The notes under the pieces were generated by a model. The model saw only the letters and a list, made by a program, of their open reading frames with translations, was not told where the DNA came from and searched no databases. Below are positions 1 through 8,172 of a stretch of DNA of 64,000 bases, in pieces. Where the stretch lies: the NCBI RefSeq assembly GCF_006439355.1, contig NZ_VFTG01000012.1, positions 91,593 through 155,592 on the forward strand, given 5' to 3'. The position numbers and the translations under genes were made by a program. The DNA comes from Mesorhizobium sp. B4-1-3. Lineage in GTDB: Bacteria > Pseudomonadota > Alphaproteobacteria > Rhizobiales > Rhizobiaceae. How positions within the stretch are numbered: position 1 is the first letter of the stretch; each line of letters starts with the position of its first letter.

Positions 1-702
1 CGAGTTGCGGAACACGTGGCGCCGGAGCACAGACCTTTCTGGCAGGCCCTTGGCGCGCGCCGTGTCGACATAGTCGGCTCCCAGCACGGCGATGATGGAG
101 CTGCGCAGCGAACGGATCGTCAGGGCAGCTGTGCCGAGAGCGATGATGAAGGCCGGCAAGGCGAGATGATGCAGTTTGTCGAGCCAGTCCTGGCCGTAGC
201 CGGACACGGGAAAGATCGGCACGGCAATCGCCAGAGGCAGCACGAGCAGCACGCCAAGCCAGAAAGGCGGCATCGCCATCGCCGTGACGAAGAAGAACTT
301 GACCGCATGGTCGACCGCGCCATTGCGGCGCACGGCGGTGTACATGGCGAGCGGGATCGTCATGAGGACGGCGATTACCGTGCTGAGGCCGACCAGCGCC
401 AGTGTCGGCCACAGCCTCGCGATCAGCAGCGGGCCGATCTCGGCCTTGTAGGCAATCGAACGGCCAAAGCTGCCCCTGGCGATATCACCGAGAAAGGAGA
501 GATATTGCTGCCAAAGCGGCCGGTCGAGGCCGAGCTGGCTCGTCAGCGCCGCGATATCCTCGGGCGTGCCTCGGCTTCCGAGCATCAGCGTTGCCGGATC
601 ACCCGGCATCACGCGCAGCAGCAGGAACGCCACGATGGTGATGCCGAGAAGGACCGGAACGAGCTGCAACAGCCGCGAGATGCAGAAGAACAGGAGGTTC
701 AT
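1..702 (-). CDS. Peptide-type ABC transporter permease (DppB-like), 3' end outside window
   Basis: The first 234 codons read as a DppB/OppB-type inner-membrane permease. The N-terminus is a hydrophobic helix followed by the family's conserved MPGDPA segment (about residues 32-37) and a GLDRP motif. Further hydrophobic segments follow, and near the left edge comes the EAA-type loop region (TARAKGLP) that contacts the ATPase. No stop codon occurs before base 1, so the remaining 70-90 residues expected for this family lie outside the window. It starts 58 bases downstream of the binding-protein gene on the same strand, so the two form an operon that continues to the left. The start ATG at 702 is preceded by few purines, so translation may be coupled or weak. 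Substrate is unknown; the family moves di- and oligopeptides, nickel or opines. Confidence 0.85.
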   Translation of the reverse strand, partial: MNLLFFCISRLLQLVPVLLGITIVAFLLLRVMPGDPATLMLGSRGTPEDIAALTSQLGLDRPLWQQYLSFLGDIARGSFGRSIAYKAEIGPLLIARLWPTLALVGLSTVIAVLMTIPLAMYTAVRRNGAVDHAVKFFFVTAMAMPPFWLGVLLVLPLAIAVPIFPVSGYGQDWLDKLHHLALPAFIIALGTAALTIRSLRSSIIAVLGADYVDTARAKGLPERSVLRRHVFRNS

Positions 703-760
703 TTAAAAAATATTGCCTGCCAGCCCACCGGTCATGGCGCGCCGTAGCGCTTCGCGACGA

Positions 761-2287
761 CTATTTCACCACCACATCCTTGAGCACATAGTTCGCTGTC
801 GGCACCACCTCGAAGCCGCTCACATTCTTGCGGTTCGCATAGGCTGAATTGGGCGTGTAGAGAAAAATGAACGGGGCCTGCTCATGCACGACCGCCTCGA
901 TCTCCTGGAACTGCTTGGCCCGTTCCGGGCCATCCGGGGTCTGGCGCTCGTCGGCATACAGTTGGTTGACCCTGTCGCTCTTCCATTGAGTATGGAAGGC
1001 GTTGGCGCGCTCGGGATTTACCGCGGTGAAGCCCACAAGCTGGTCGGGATCGATGGTGTCGCTTGTGGCGTAACTCAGCGACATTTCGTAATTGCCGCTC
1101 TTGGTGGTGCTGAACTGCGAACTGTCCTCGATGGTCTGCAGGGCGACCTCAACGCCAACTTTCCTGAGCGAGGCCTGAATGGCGCTGGCGACCTGGCGTG
1201 CGGTGACGTCACCGGCCGCGACCAGCATGCTGGTCTTGAACCCGTCCGGAACGCCGCCTTTGGCGAGAAGCTCCTTTGCTTTGGCAAGATCGACGGGATA
1301 GGGCTTCAGCTTTTCATTGTGGTAAGCCATGACGGGTATCGAGGACGTCGTCGGCTTGGCGTTGCCGCGCAGGATGCCCTTGACGATTGCTTCCTTGTCG
1401 AGGGCGTAATTCAGCGCCTGGCGGACCGATTCATTGTCGAAGGGCTTCTTGGTGGTGTTCAACTGCACCAGGTCGACGCGAAACACCGGCGCGGCGTGAA
1501 CATCGATATCGGCGTCCGTCTTGAGGTTTGCTGCCTGGTTGTAGGGAACGTCGGTGATGGCATCGAGTTCACCGGCCTTGAGCTTCAACACCCTGGAATT
1601 GTCTTCGGGCACGACCTCGATCGAGACGGCGTCGATGCTCGGCTTGTTCTTTTCCCAATAGTTGGGATTTTTCGTCAGCTCCTCCCCCTGGCCGCGGGTC
1701 CAGCTCTTCAGCACGAAAGGACCGGAACCGATCGGATGTTCGAAGAACTTGTCCCCTTGTTGCTGGACCAGCTTGGCCGGCAGGATCGAGGCGCTGAACA
1801 GAGCGAGATTGTTGAGGATCGGCGTGAACGGCTTGTCGAGCTTCATCACGATGGTGTGGTCGTCGACCACCTGATAGCTGGTGATCGGCTTGAAGAAGCG
1901 GGCCCATTCCGATTTTTCGCCGGCGGCGCGCTGCAGCGAAAAGGCGACATCGGCGGCGGTGACCGGCTGGCCGTCCGAGAATTTGGCTTCGGGACGCAGC
2001 TTGAAGGTGAATTCCTTGCCATCGGGCGAAATCGTCCAGGATTCGGCAATCGCCGGCTCCAGCTTGCTGCCATCCTTGCTGGGACGCACGAGCTGGTCAT
2101 AGACCTGCAACTCCAGCCAGATGGAAGAATTGTCGCTTGAGGCGATCGGATCGATGGTCAGCGCATCGGCCCGGACCCCGAGCCGGAAATCGGCGGCGTG
2201 GGCCGTCGCCAGGATCGCGGTTGACGACAGGAGGGTGGCGGCTATCGCGCTTTTGAGGAAGGACGCAGGAGCAAAGATCGTAGACAT
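761..2287 (-). CDS. ABC transporter substrate-binding protein, peptide/nickel/opine family (SBP family 5)
   Basis: A 508-residue periplasmic binding protein that feeds the DppB-like permease downstream. Residues 1-31 form a Sec signal peptide (charged start, hydrophobic core, AHA cleavage motif). The mature part has the family 5 hallmarks: an early TIDP segment, LVRPSKDGSKLEP and ESWTISPDG, then FTFKLRPEAKFSDGQPVTA, and the NYWEKNKP motif in the middle. Length fits the usual 500-540. I chose the ATG at 2287 over an in-frame upstream ATG at 2416 because it places the signal peptide at the N-terminus and has a strong GAGGAGAAC ribosome site. The gene diverges from a LysR regulator, which probably controls it. 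The ligand cannot be read from sequence. Confidence 0.93.
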   Translation of the reverse strand: MSTIFAPASFLKSAIAATLLSSTAILATAHAADFRLGVRADALTIDPIASSDNSSIWLELQVYDQLVRPSKDGSKLEPAIAESWTISPDGKEFTFKLRPEAKFSDGQPVTAADVAFSLQRAAGEKSEWARFFKPITSYQVVDDHTIVMKLDKPFTPILNNLALFSASILPAKLVQQQGDKFFEHPIGSGPFVLKSWTRGQGEELTKNPNYWEKNKPSIDAVSIEVVPEDNSRVLKLKAGELDAITDVPYNQAANLKTDADIDVHAAPVFRVDLVQLNTTKKPFDNESVRQALNYALDKEAIVKGILRGNAKPTTSSIPVMAYHNEKLKPYPVDLAKAKELLAKGGVPDGFKTSMLVAAGDVTARQVASAIQASLRKVGVEVALQTIEDSSQFSTTKSGNYEMSLSYATSDTIDPDQLVGFTAVNPERANAFHTQWKSDRVNQLYADERQTPDGPERAKQFQEIEAVVHEQAPFIFLYTPNSAYANRKNVSGFEVVPTANYVLKDVVVK

Positions 2288-2436
2288 GGGCTGGTTCTCC
2301 TCTGGTGTCGCGGTCAGGGCGACGATGGTGCCCGGAATTATGGTGGCCCGCTCGAGCGGACCGCCAGTTCCCAGGTCATGTCCTCCGATTTCAACGCAAA
2401 CGCCATGGCCGGTCAAAATGTATTATCGACGGCATA

Positions 2437-2453
2437 CATAACTTTGGGTTATG
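2437..2453. promoter_or_regulatory. Candidate LysR operator (CATAAC-N5-GTTATG)
   Basis: A perfect 6-bp inverted repeat with a 5-base spacer lies 26 bases upstream of the LysR gene start and about 150 bases upstream of the divergent binding-protein gene. It contains the T-N11-A core typical of LysR-type sites. Its position suits an autoregulatory and divergent-promoter site; binding is inferred. Confidence 0.45.
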
Positions 2454-2479
2454 TGCTGCCGCCATCAGGAGGGTTCGGC

Positions 2480-3364
2480 ATGCGGCTTCGTCATATCGAG
2501 GTATTCCATGCGATTAAGCAGACGGGCTCGATCAGCAAGGCAGCAGCCCTGCTCGGCGTGTCCCAACCAGCAGCGAGCAAGGTGCTGCAGCACGCGGAAA
2601 GTTCTCTGGGCTTCAAGCTGTTCGAGCGGGTGAAGGGGCGGCTTCTCCCGACGATCGAGGCCGAAGCGCTCCATGTCGAGGTCGCCAAGCTTCACACCGG
2701 GATAGAGCAGCTAAAGATGCTTGCAGCCAACCTGCGTCGTTTTCCCGAGGGCCGGCTCCATATCGGTTGCCTGCCAAGCCTCGGTCTTTCGATCATGCCG
2801 CAGGCGGTCAGCGGCTTTCGCCGAAGCTATCCCTCGGTGACCTGCGAGGTGGAGACCGATCATATCGAAGCACTCGTCACCGCCTTGAGGGCCCGTCGGC
2901 TGGATTTTGCAGTGACGCTATGTCCCGGCGAGCATCCTGGGTTGCGCACGGAAGTTCTGGGAGAGGTCGAACTCGTCTATTTCGGTCCAAGGCCGGGCCC
3001 CGACATCGCCTTGGCAGAAATAGACGGGCTAGATTTGGTCGGAGTTTCATCGAAGGATAAGATCGGGGCGCTCATCGCAATGCATCTCGAGGCGGTCGGC
3101 CGGCATTTCAGCCCTTCGATAGAAGTACAGACCTATTTCCTTGCTTGCGCGATCGCGACGGCAGGGAATGGGGCTACAATCGTCGATGAACTCACCGCTC
3201 GCAGCATGCTGCGCGAAGGTTTCCACATCCGACGAATTGTGCCGCGGCTTTCAGTCGAAGTCGGTTTTCTGACACACGAAACGCATATCAGTCGAGGTTT
3301 TTATGCTGATTTCATCCGAGCATTGAAGACAGCACTGAATTCCTACCGTCGGAACGACAGCTGA
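2480..3364 (+). CDS. LysR-family transcriptional regulator
   Basis: A 294-residue LysR-type regulator. The N-terminal winged helix (residues 1-60) has the canonical pattern: RHIEVFHAI, then SISKAAALLGVSQPAASKVL as the recognition helix, then LGFKLFERVKGRL. The C-terminal two-lobed effector domain follows. I start it at ATG 2480, with an AGGAGGG site 7 bases upstream; an in-frame ATG at 2378 would add 34 residues unlike the family. It is divergent from the peptide-type binding protein/permease operon and the most likely controller of it, sensing the imported ligand or a breakdown product. Regulators of this subtype often control opine or amino-acid uptake, but the effector is unknown here. Confidence 0.92.
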   Translation: MRLRHIEVFHAIKQTGSISKAAALLGVSQPAASKVLQHAESSLGFKLFERVKGRLLPTIEAEALHVEVAKLHTGIEQLKMLAANLRRFPEGRLHIGCLPSLGLSIMPQAVSGFRRSYPSVTCEVETDHIEALVTALRARRLDFAVTLCPGEHPGLRTEVLGEVELVYFGPRPGPDIALAEIDGLDLVGVSSKDKIGALIAMHLEAVGRHFSPSIEVQTYFLACAIATAGNGATIVDELTARSMLREGFHIRRIVPRLSVEVGFLTHETHISRGFYADFIRALKTALNSYRRNDS

Positions 3365-3475
3365 TCTCGGCGAGTAACCTCGATTACTCTGTGCACATGG
3401 GCGTCGCGGCCCCTCCCTCAAGGCGTACCAGCCGAGGTGGAAGCAACCATTGAAATCGCAGAACAGGAGACCTGA

Positions 3476-3716
3476 TCCACGACGGCCCAAACAATTAATC
3501 CCAAAGACCTTCCGGTTCCGCAGACATATAGCCAGGTGGTCTTTGCGACAGGCACAAAGTTGGTTTTCATCTCCGGCCAGGAGCCCGAGGGTTTGGATGG
3601 CAAGCTTGTTGCGCCCCAGATGTCGGCCCCTGCGGCAGCCCTTGCTAGCCCTGAAAGCAGACATTCGGACGTGCAACCGGATCAGTTTCTGGGACCTCAG
3701 ATATTTTCCGGCGTAA
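3476..3716 (+). pseudogene. Degraded RidA/YjgF-family gene
   Basis: Reading from 3482, the frame gives INPKDLPVPQTYSQVV, then FATGTKLVFISGQ and then GKLVAP, which is the N-terminal half of a RidA-family (reactive enamine/imine deaminase) protein. Around 3620 the similarity moves to another frame (LRQPLLALKADIR, then RISFW and DLRYFPA), which resembles the helix and strand that follow in RidA. An in-frame TGA at 3473 sits where the start codon should be. The gene is therefore start-less, frameshifted and truncated by about half. The stop of the converging LacI-type gene lies inside its end. RidA proteins commonly accompany amine or amino-acid catabolic genes. The first half is a confident match, the second half moderate. 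Confidence 0.65.
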
Positions 3717-4731
3717 CTATTTCGAATGGTATCGACCGCTGCAGGGTGGCCAGCTGTGCCTGTGGGTGGATGACGTCGATCATTGTCTGCACGAGAAGGG
3801 CCGATGTGGCTTCGAGAGGATGACAGAGAGCTGCAGTGATCAATCCTTCCGAAAGGCCCCTGCGTGTCTCGGGCCCAATGTCGCGGCATACCACCTTGAT
3901 AGCTGCGCGCCGTTCCGGTGTGACCTCTTTTAGTGCTCGAAGCACGCCTGTGATGCCGCCGCCAACGATCAGAATCCCCACGAGGTCTTCGGCCGTTTTC
4001 AGCAACTCGGCCACCATGCGATAGGCTTCGCTTGGTTCCTCATGAGTGGGGCGGCTTTCCTCGACCGTTAGGCGAGGCGCGTGCTCGCGCAGATAGGAGC
4101 GGAAGCTGGCGTCGGAGACATCCTGGCATTGGTACCGGTGGTTGCCGATGAAAACCGCAATGCGGCCTGGACCTTGGGTGGTTTGCGCCATCAGGAAGGC
4201 CGCGGTCCGCCCCAGCTTCCAATTGTCGGTACCCACATAAGCTGCCCTTTCGGGTGCGGACTGATCCGTGATGTATGAGACGACCGGCTTTCCCACCTCC
4301 TTCAGGGCGCGGATGGCCTGACCAACGATTGGGTGATCGGCCGCGACGACCGCGACAGCGTCGCATTCCTCGCCGAGCGCGATAAGACGGTTCGAAATGG
4401 TCTCCGGCGTCAAAATATCCACGAAGTCGACAACAGGATCGATGACGTCGTCCCGACGCTCGCGACAGGCGGCAACAATCTTCTTGCCGAACAACTGATA
4501 GAGGTCACGAGTCGACTGCTGCAGCAGGAAACCCAACCGGTAATGCGGTGATATCTTGCGGGCCCGATCGTCGATCGCCCCGATGGCGTAAAATCCGATT
4601 TCCTCCGCTGCGCTCTGCACGCGTTGGATCGTTTTCGGCCGCACCGAAACGGTGCCGCCTAAAATTCTGTTCACAGTCGCCACCGATACGCCTGCTGCGG
4701 TGGCCAGATCCTGGATTGTCGGCCGCTTCAT
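3697..4731 (-). CDS. LacI-family transcriptional regulator
   Basis: A 344-residue LacI/GalR repressor. Residues 1-50 form the DNA-binding headpiece (PTIQDLATAAGVSVATVNRIL, followed by the hinge). The rest is a periplasmic-binding-protein-like sensor that includes a conserved GTDNWKLGR segment. The sequence most resembles regulators that sense sugars or inositols imported by ribose-type ABC systems. It diverges from the hydroxylase/ABC/moc-like operon starting at 4914, and a two-turn-spaced inverted repeat lies in the 182-base gap, so it is the probable specific repressor of that operon. The C-terminus overlaps the decayed RidA relic, suggesting local rearrangement, but the regulator itself is intact and of normal length. 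Confidence 0.93.
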   Translation of the reverse strand: MKRPTIQDLATAAGVSVATVNRILGGTVSVRPKTIQRVQSAAEEIGFYAIGAIDDRARKISPHYRLGFLLQQSTRDLYQLFGKKIVAACRERRDDVIDPVVDFVDILTPETISNRLIALGEECDAVAVVAADHPIVGQAIRALKEVGKPVVSYITDQSAPERAAYVGTDNWKLGRTAAFLMAQTTQGPGRIAVFIGNHRYQCQDVSDASFRSYLREHAPRLTVEESRPTHEEPSEAYRMVAELLKTAEDLVGILIVGGGITGVLRALKEVTPERRAAIKVVCRDIGPETRRGLSEGLITAALCHPLEATSALLVQTMIDVIHPQAQLATLQRSIPFEIVTPENI

Positions 4732-4748
4732 GAACGTCCGCCCTTATC

Positions 4749-4777
4749 GTATCATCATGATTGTTACTAAATGATAC
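4749..4777. promoter_or_regulatory. Candidate LacI-type operator (GTATCAT-N15-ATGATAC)
   Basis: A perfect 7-bp inverted repeat with half-site centres 22 bases apart lies in the divergent gap between the LacI-type gene and the hydroxylase operon. A further related half-site, TTGATAC, occurs at 4788-4794. The symmetry, spacing and position fit a regulatory site for the adjacent regulator, although classic LacI operators are more compact. No footprint data; inference only. Confidence 0.45.
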
Positions 4778-4913
4778 AAATGCAACTTTGATACTATTTC
4801 TGCCTTCTCCGAATATCAACCCTCCGATATGAATTGCGCCAAGTCAGGGCTCAGCTAGGGCAAGGTCCGAACCCGCGAATGCCAGACCGATCCGGCCAGG
4901 AGGCGCTGCAGCG

Positions 4914-5960
4914 ATGGATGACCTTCAGTATGGAACGCGCGACAAGCGCGGCAATTGGGCGCCGCACCGCCGCGCCGAGCCGGCGCCAATCTGGCACCGC
5001 CCCTTCAATGCAAAAAAAGTGGTGGCCTGGATCCCGGAGTTTTTCTGGCCGTGGAACACGTTCCATCTCGCCACGGCGCTCATTTGGGTAAATCTGCTCA
5101 TCCCGAGCTGGCAGAGTCTAGCGAGCTTCTCGTTGCTCAACTACCTTTGGCTGTACGGCCTCAACGCCGCAGGGATTTTTCTGTTCTACGGCTTCTTTGA
5201 GTTGCGCTACTACATCCAGCGCAAGCAGCAGAACCGCTTCAAGTACAATCCGAAATTTCCGTCGGACGCGCCGTCCGACGTGTTCTGGTTCCAAAGCCAG
5301 AACATCGATAATTTCGCCCGCTCGTTTTTCGTCACGATACCGCTGTGGACGGTGGTCGAGATCGTGATGCTGTGGGTCTATGCAAACAGCTGGGCGGTCT
5401 GGCTGCCATGGACGACGAACTGGCTATACCTGTCGTTCCTGGTGCTTGTCGCGCCGGCGGTGCACGAGATCTATTTCTTCTTCTTGCACAGGGCGATCCA
5501 TTGGCCGCCGCTCTACAAGTGGGTGCATTCGGTCCATCACAATTCGATCAACCCGAGCCCGTGGTCGTCGTTATCGATGCATCCGGTCGAAGGCTTCCTC
5601 TATCACGCTGAGGCCTGGCTGCACCTGGTGATCCCATCCAACCCGGTCTGCGCCTACTTCACGCTGCACGGCGCGGGTTTCGGCGCAGTGAACGGTCATC
5701 TCGGTTTCGAGATCTTCGAAATCACTGACAAGGTCAATCTCGATAGTCACTCCTATGTGCATTACCTGCACCACAAATATTTCGAGGTGAACTACGGCGG
5801 CGACGGACTGGTGCCCCTCGATAAGCTGTTCGGCACCTGGCACGACGGCAGCAAGGAAGCCGACGAGGCCATGAAGGCGCGCTTCCGCAAGAAAAAAGAA
5901 AAGATGCGGGGCCGCCAGGAAGGCCGCAGTGATCCGGCGTCTGGAATGCCGGCGGAATAA
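4914..5960 (+). CDS. Sterol desaturase/fatty acid hydroxylase-family di-iron enzyme (MocD-like role)
   Basis: A 348-residue membrane oxygenase of the fatty acid hydroxylase superfamily. Hydrophobic segments lie at about 45-95 and 135-190. The iron-binding histidine clusters are intact: HRAIH (192-196), HSVHH (205-209) and HYLHH (283-287), plus H223 and H231. Such enzymes use O2 and electrons from a ferredoxin for hydroxylation or O-dealkylation. It is the first gene of a long operon that also encodes a MocE-type Rieske ferredoxin, a MocA-like dehydrogenase and an inositol-type transporter. By analogy with rhizopine catabolism, where MocD/E/F form an oxygenase chain, I infer oxidative removal of an O-methyl group from an imported cyclitol. 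The C-terminus is lysine-rich and probably cytoplasmic. Confidence 0.85.
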   Translation: MDDLQYGTRDKRGNWAPHRRAEPAPIWHRPFNAKKVVAWIPEFFWPWNTFHLATALIWVNLLIPSWQSLASFSLLNYLWLYGLNAAGIFLFYGFFELRYYIQRKQQNRFKYNPKFPSDAPSDVFWFQSQNIDNFARSFFVTIPLWTVVEIVMLWVYANSWAVWLPWTTNWLYLSFLVLVAPAVHEIYFFFLHRAIHWPPLYKWVHSVHHNSINPSPWSSLSMHPVEGFLYHAEAWLHLVIPSNPVCAYFTLHGAGFGAVNGHLGFEIFEITDKVNLDSHSYVHYLHHKYFEVNYGGDGLVPLDKLFGTWHDGSKEADEAMKARFRKKKEKMRGRQEGRSDPASGMPAE

Positions 5961-5969
5961 CGAAGCAAA

Positions 5970-6010
5970 CCTGTTTCGGCTGAGCCCGTGAGGAGCGGGC
6001 CTGGAACAGG
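5970..6010 (+). promoter_or_regulatory. Intercistronic nested hairpin before the binding-protein gene
   Basis: Between the hydroxylase and the binding-protein gene, an outer stem CCTGTT/AACAGG (5970-5975 and 6005-6010) encloses an inner stem GCCCG/CGGGC (5984-5988 and 5996-6000). There is no T-run, so I read it as an mRNA processing or stability element rather than a terminator. The binding-protein ribosome site GGGAGGAAG follows. Confidence 0.35.
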
Positions 6011-6053
6011 AAGACTTTTGTCGAACCCTGCGGGGCAATCTGGGAGGAAGACC

Positions 6054-7019
6054 ATGAAGCTTTTCAAGACACTCGTCTCGACAGCGGTGCTGATCGGGTT
6101 CAGCGCCGGCGCGACGCTCGCCGCCAACATCTTCGTCGTCGGCGGCAAGCCGGACGATCCGTTCTGGTCGATCGTCAAGCGCGGTGCTGAAGACGCCGGC
6201 AAGGTGGTCGAGGCACAGGGCGGCAAGGTCACCTGGCTCGGACCGCAGAACTACGACAATCTGGGGGTGGACGCCGCAGAGCTGATCCGGCAGGCGATCG
6301 ATCAGAAGGCCGACGCCATTGTTGGGCCGGACTGGGTGCCGGAAGCCATGGACCCCGCGTTCAAAGCGGTGAGGGATGCAGGCATTCCGCTGATCATCTA
6401 CAATGCCGGCGGGCTGAAAGCGGCCGATCGTCTCGGCGCCATGAACTATGTCGGTTCTGATGACTACAAGGGCGGCGTTGCGGCCGGCGAGTATCTCACC
6501 AAGGCCGGCAACAAGAAAGGCGTCTGCATCAACACGCTGCCAGGCGCCGCCAACATCGAGGCCTTTTGCGGTGGCTTCAAGGAGGGGATGAAGAACGGCG
6601 GCGGCGAAGCCGACGTGCTGCCGTTGCCGGCCACCTCCTTCGGCTCGGCCACGGCCGTCGCGCAGGCGGTCAAGGCCTATCTGCTGCAGCATCAGGACGT
6701 GAACGCCGTCTTCACCATCGGCAATGTCGATGCGAACTCCGCCATGAACGGTATTACCCAGGCAGGCAAGGTCGGAAAAGTCCACCTGTGCGGCATGAAT
6801 TTCGACGAGACCATCCTGAACAACATCAAGGGCGGCCAGCAGGACTGCGCAATCGACCAGCAGGGTTATCTGCAGGGCTATCTCGCGGTTGCGATCCTGA
6901 ACGGCCATGTCAACTATGGCTTGTCGGTGCCCACCCGTGAGATCCTGACCGGGCCGGGCATCATCGACAAGGCAAATGTCGAGGCTACCATCGCTGGCGT
7001 GAAAGCAGGGACGCGATAA
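6054..7019 (+). CDS. Sugar/cyclitol ABC transporter periplasmic binding protein (ribose-type, MocB-like)
   Basis: A 321-residue type I periplasmic binding protein. Residues 1-24 are a Sec signal peptide (MKLFKTLV, hydrophobic core, TLAAN). The mature part has the ribose/inositol-binding hallmarks: KPDDPFWSIVKRGAEDAG at the start of lobe 1, a LIRQAIDQKADAIVGPDW segment, and IDQQGYLQGYLAV near the C-terminus. I start it at 6054, which has a GGAGG site and gives a clean signal peptide; the in-frame start at 5988 does not. It sits between the hydroxylase and two permeases in the same operon. The partner genes argue for a cyclitol or sugar-like ligand; rhizopine or another O-methyl-inositol is a reasonable guess. 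Confidence 0.92.
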   Translation: MKLFKTLVSTAVLIGFSAGATLAANIFVVGGKPDDPFWSIVKRGAEDAGKVVEAQGGKVTWLGPQNYDNLGVDAAELIRQAIDQKADAIVGPDWVPEAMDPAFKAVRDAGIPLIIYNAGGLKAADRLGAMNYVGSDDYKGGVAAGEYLTKAGNKKGVCINTLPGAANIEAFCGGFKEGMKNGGGEADVLPLPATSFGSATAVAQAVKAYLLQHQDVNAVFTIGNVDANSAMNGITQAGKVGKVHLCGMNFDETILNNIKGGQQDCAIDQQGYLQGYLAVAILNGHVNYGLSVPTREILTGPGIIDKANVEATIAGVKAGTR

Positions 7020-7030
7020 TCCTCCCGGCT

Positions 7031-7066
7031 GGGTCGCCCTCGCTGCTGCTGCGGGCGGCCCCTTTT
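7031..7066 (+). terminator. Terminator-like hairpin between binding protein and permease
   Basis: Just after the binding-protein stop there is a 9-bp GC-rich stem (7031-7039 pairing with 7053-7061, one G-U pair), a 13-base loop and a short T-tract at 7063-7066. Such hairpins after binding-protein genes commonly give partial termination and protect the upstream mRNA, so that binding protein exceeds permease. Confidence 0.55.
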
Positions 7067-7119
7067 CCCTCTGTCGGTGTCGGCCACATCGTTGCCGGCT
7101 GCATGTTCGCGGATACCCC

Positions 7120-8172
7120 ATGGCACATCCCGTGACGTCCACATCAATTCCAGCCCCGGGCCGAAGGCAGTCCGCACTGGCCCTCGGCCGGCTGGCGCGG
7201 CGGCCGGAGTCGGGCTCGTTCCTCGGCATGGTCGCAGTGCTTCTGTTCTTCGGCGTGTTCGGCGGCAGCAGCTTTCTATCGGCAGCGGGTACGGCCAGCT
7301 GGCTGAACATCGCTTCCGAGATCGGGATCATCGCGCTGCCGATAGGGCTGCTGATGATCGCGGGGGAACTGGACATCTCGGTCGGCGCGGTGATCCCGGC
7401 AGCGTCGCTCACCGCTGCCATCGTCTCCGGGCATTATGGCCTGCCTGATTGGCTCGGCATTACGGCAGCGCTTGGGCTCGGTCTCGCGGTCGGCTTCCTC
7501 AACGGCCTGCTCGTGACGAAGACGACAATCCCGTCGCTCATCATCACCATCGGCACCATGTTCGGCACGATGGGATTGACGCTGGGCCTCACCGTCAAGA
7601 TCGCCGGCAGCACCGGCGTCTCGCTCGTGCCGAATCCTTTCCCCAAGGCGATTCTCGGCGACTATCTCGGCGGCATGTTCCAGGTCACGATCCTGTGGTG
7701 GGTGGTGTTTGTCATTGGACTGTTCTGGCTGCTGCACGTCTCGCCGATCGGCAACTGGATCTATGCGCTGGGCGGCGACAAGGAGAGCGCGCGCAATGTC
7801 GGCATCCCGACCAAGCGGCTCACCATCGGCCTGTTCATGCTGTCCGGCTTCAGCGCCGCTTTCGTCGGGGTCAGCGAAGTGATGGTCTACCAGAGTGCGC
7901 AGGTGCTGGCGGGCCAGTCCTTCATCTTCAATTCCATCATGTGCGTCGTCATAGGCGGTGTCCTGCTCACGGGTGGCTTCGGCTCGATCGTCGGCATCGT
8001 GTTCGGCACGCTGACCTTTTCGATCGTGAACCAGGGCATCTATTTCACCAGCCTCGACCCCAATGTCGGCAGCGTCATCATCGGCGCGCTTCTTCTCGTC
8101 GCAGTGCTGACCAACGACACGTTCCGCCAGCTGGCGCTGAACTATTCGTCGAAGAGGGGAGGTCGGTCATGA
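7120..8172 (+). CDS. Sugar ABC transporter permease 1 (RbsC-type)
   Basis: A 350-residue multi-spanning permease of the ribose/xylose type (BPD_transp_2). The diagnostic segment GLLMIAGELDISVGAV lies at residues 74-89, followed by alternating hydrophobic helices. The ATPase-coupling loop is GGDKESARNVGIPTKR, and a GGVLLTGGFGS motif lies near the C-terminus. It is followed by a paralogous permease that overlaps it by 4 bases, so the channel is probably a heterodimer rather than the usual homodimer. The first 30 residues (proline- and arginine-rich) are cytoplasmic. The start ATG at 7120 lacks a strong ribosome site, so a start slightly downstream is possible. Confidence 0.92.
   Translation: MAHPVTSTSIPAPGRRQSALALGRLARRPESGSFLGMVAVLLFFGVFGGSSFLSAAGTASWLNIASEIGIIALPIGLLMIAGELDISVGAVIPAASLTAAIVSGHYGLPDWLGITAALGLGLAVGFLNGLLVTKTTIPSLIITIGTMFGTMGLTLGLTVKIAGSTGVSLVPNPFPKAILGDYLGGMFQVTILWWVVFVIGLFWLLHVSPIGNWIYALGGDKESARNVGIPTKRLTIGLFMLSGFSAAFVGVSEVMVYQSAQVLAGQSFIFNSIMCVVIGGVLLTGGFGSIVGIVFGTLTFSIVNQGIYFTSLDPNVGSVIIGALLLVAVLTNDTFRQLALNYSSKRGGRS

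Noticed and set aside
5571..7421. A 616-codon open frame on the minus strand
   Set aside because: It runs antisense to the hydroxylase, binding protein and permease genes, which have clear domains. It shows no recognisable protein features and reflects high GC content.
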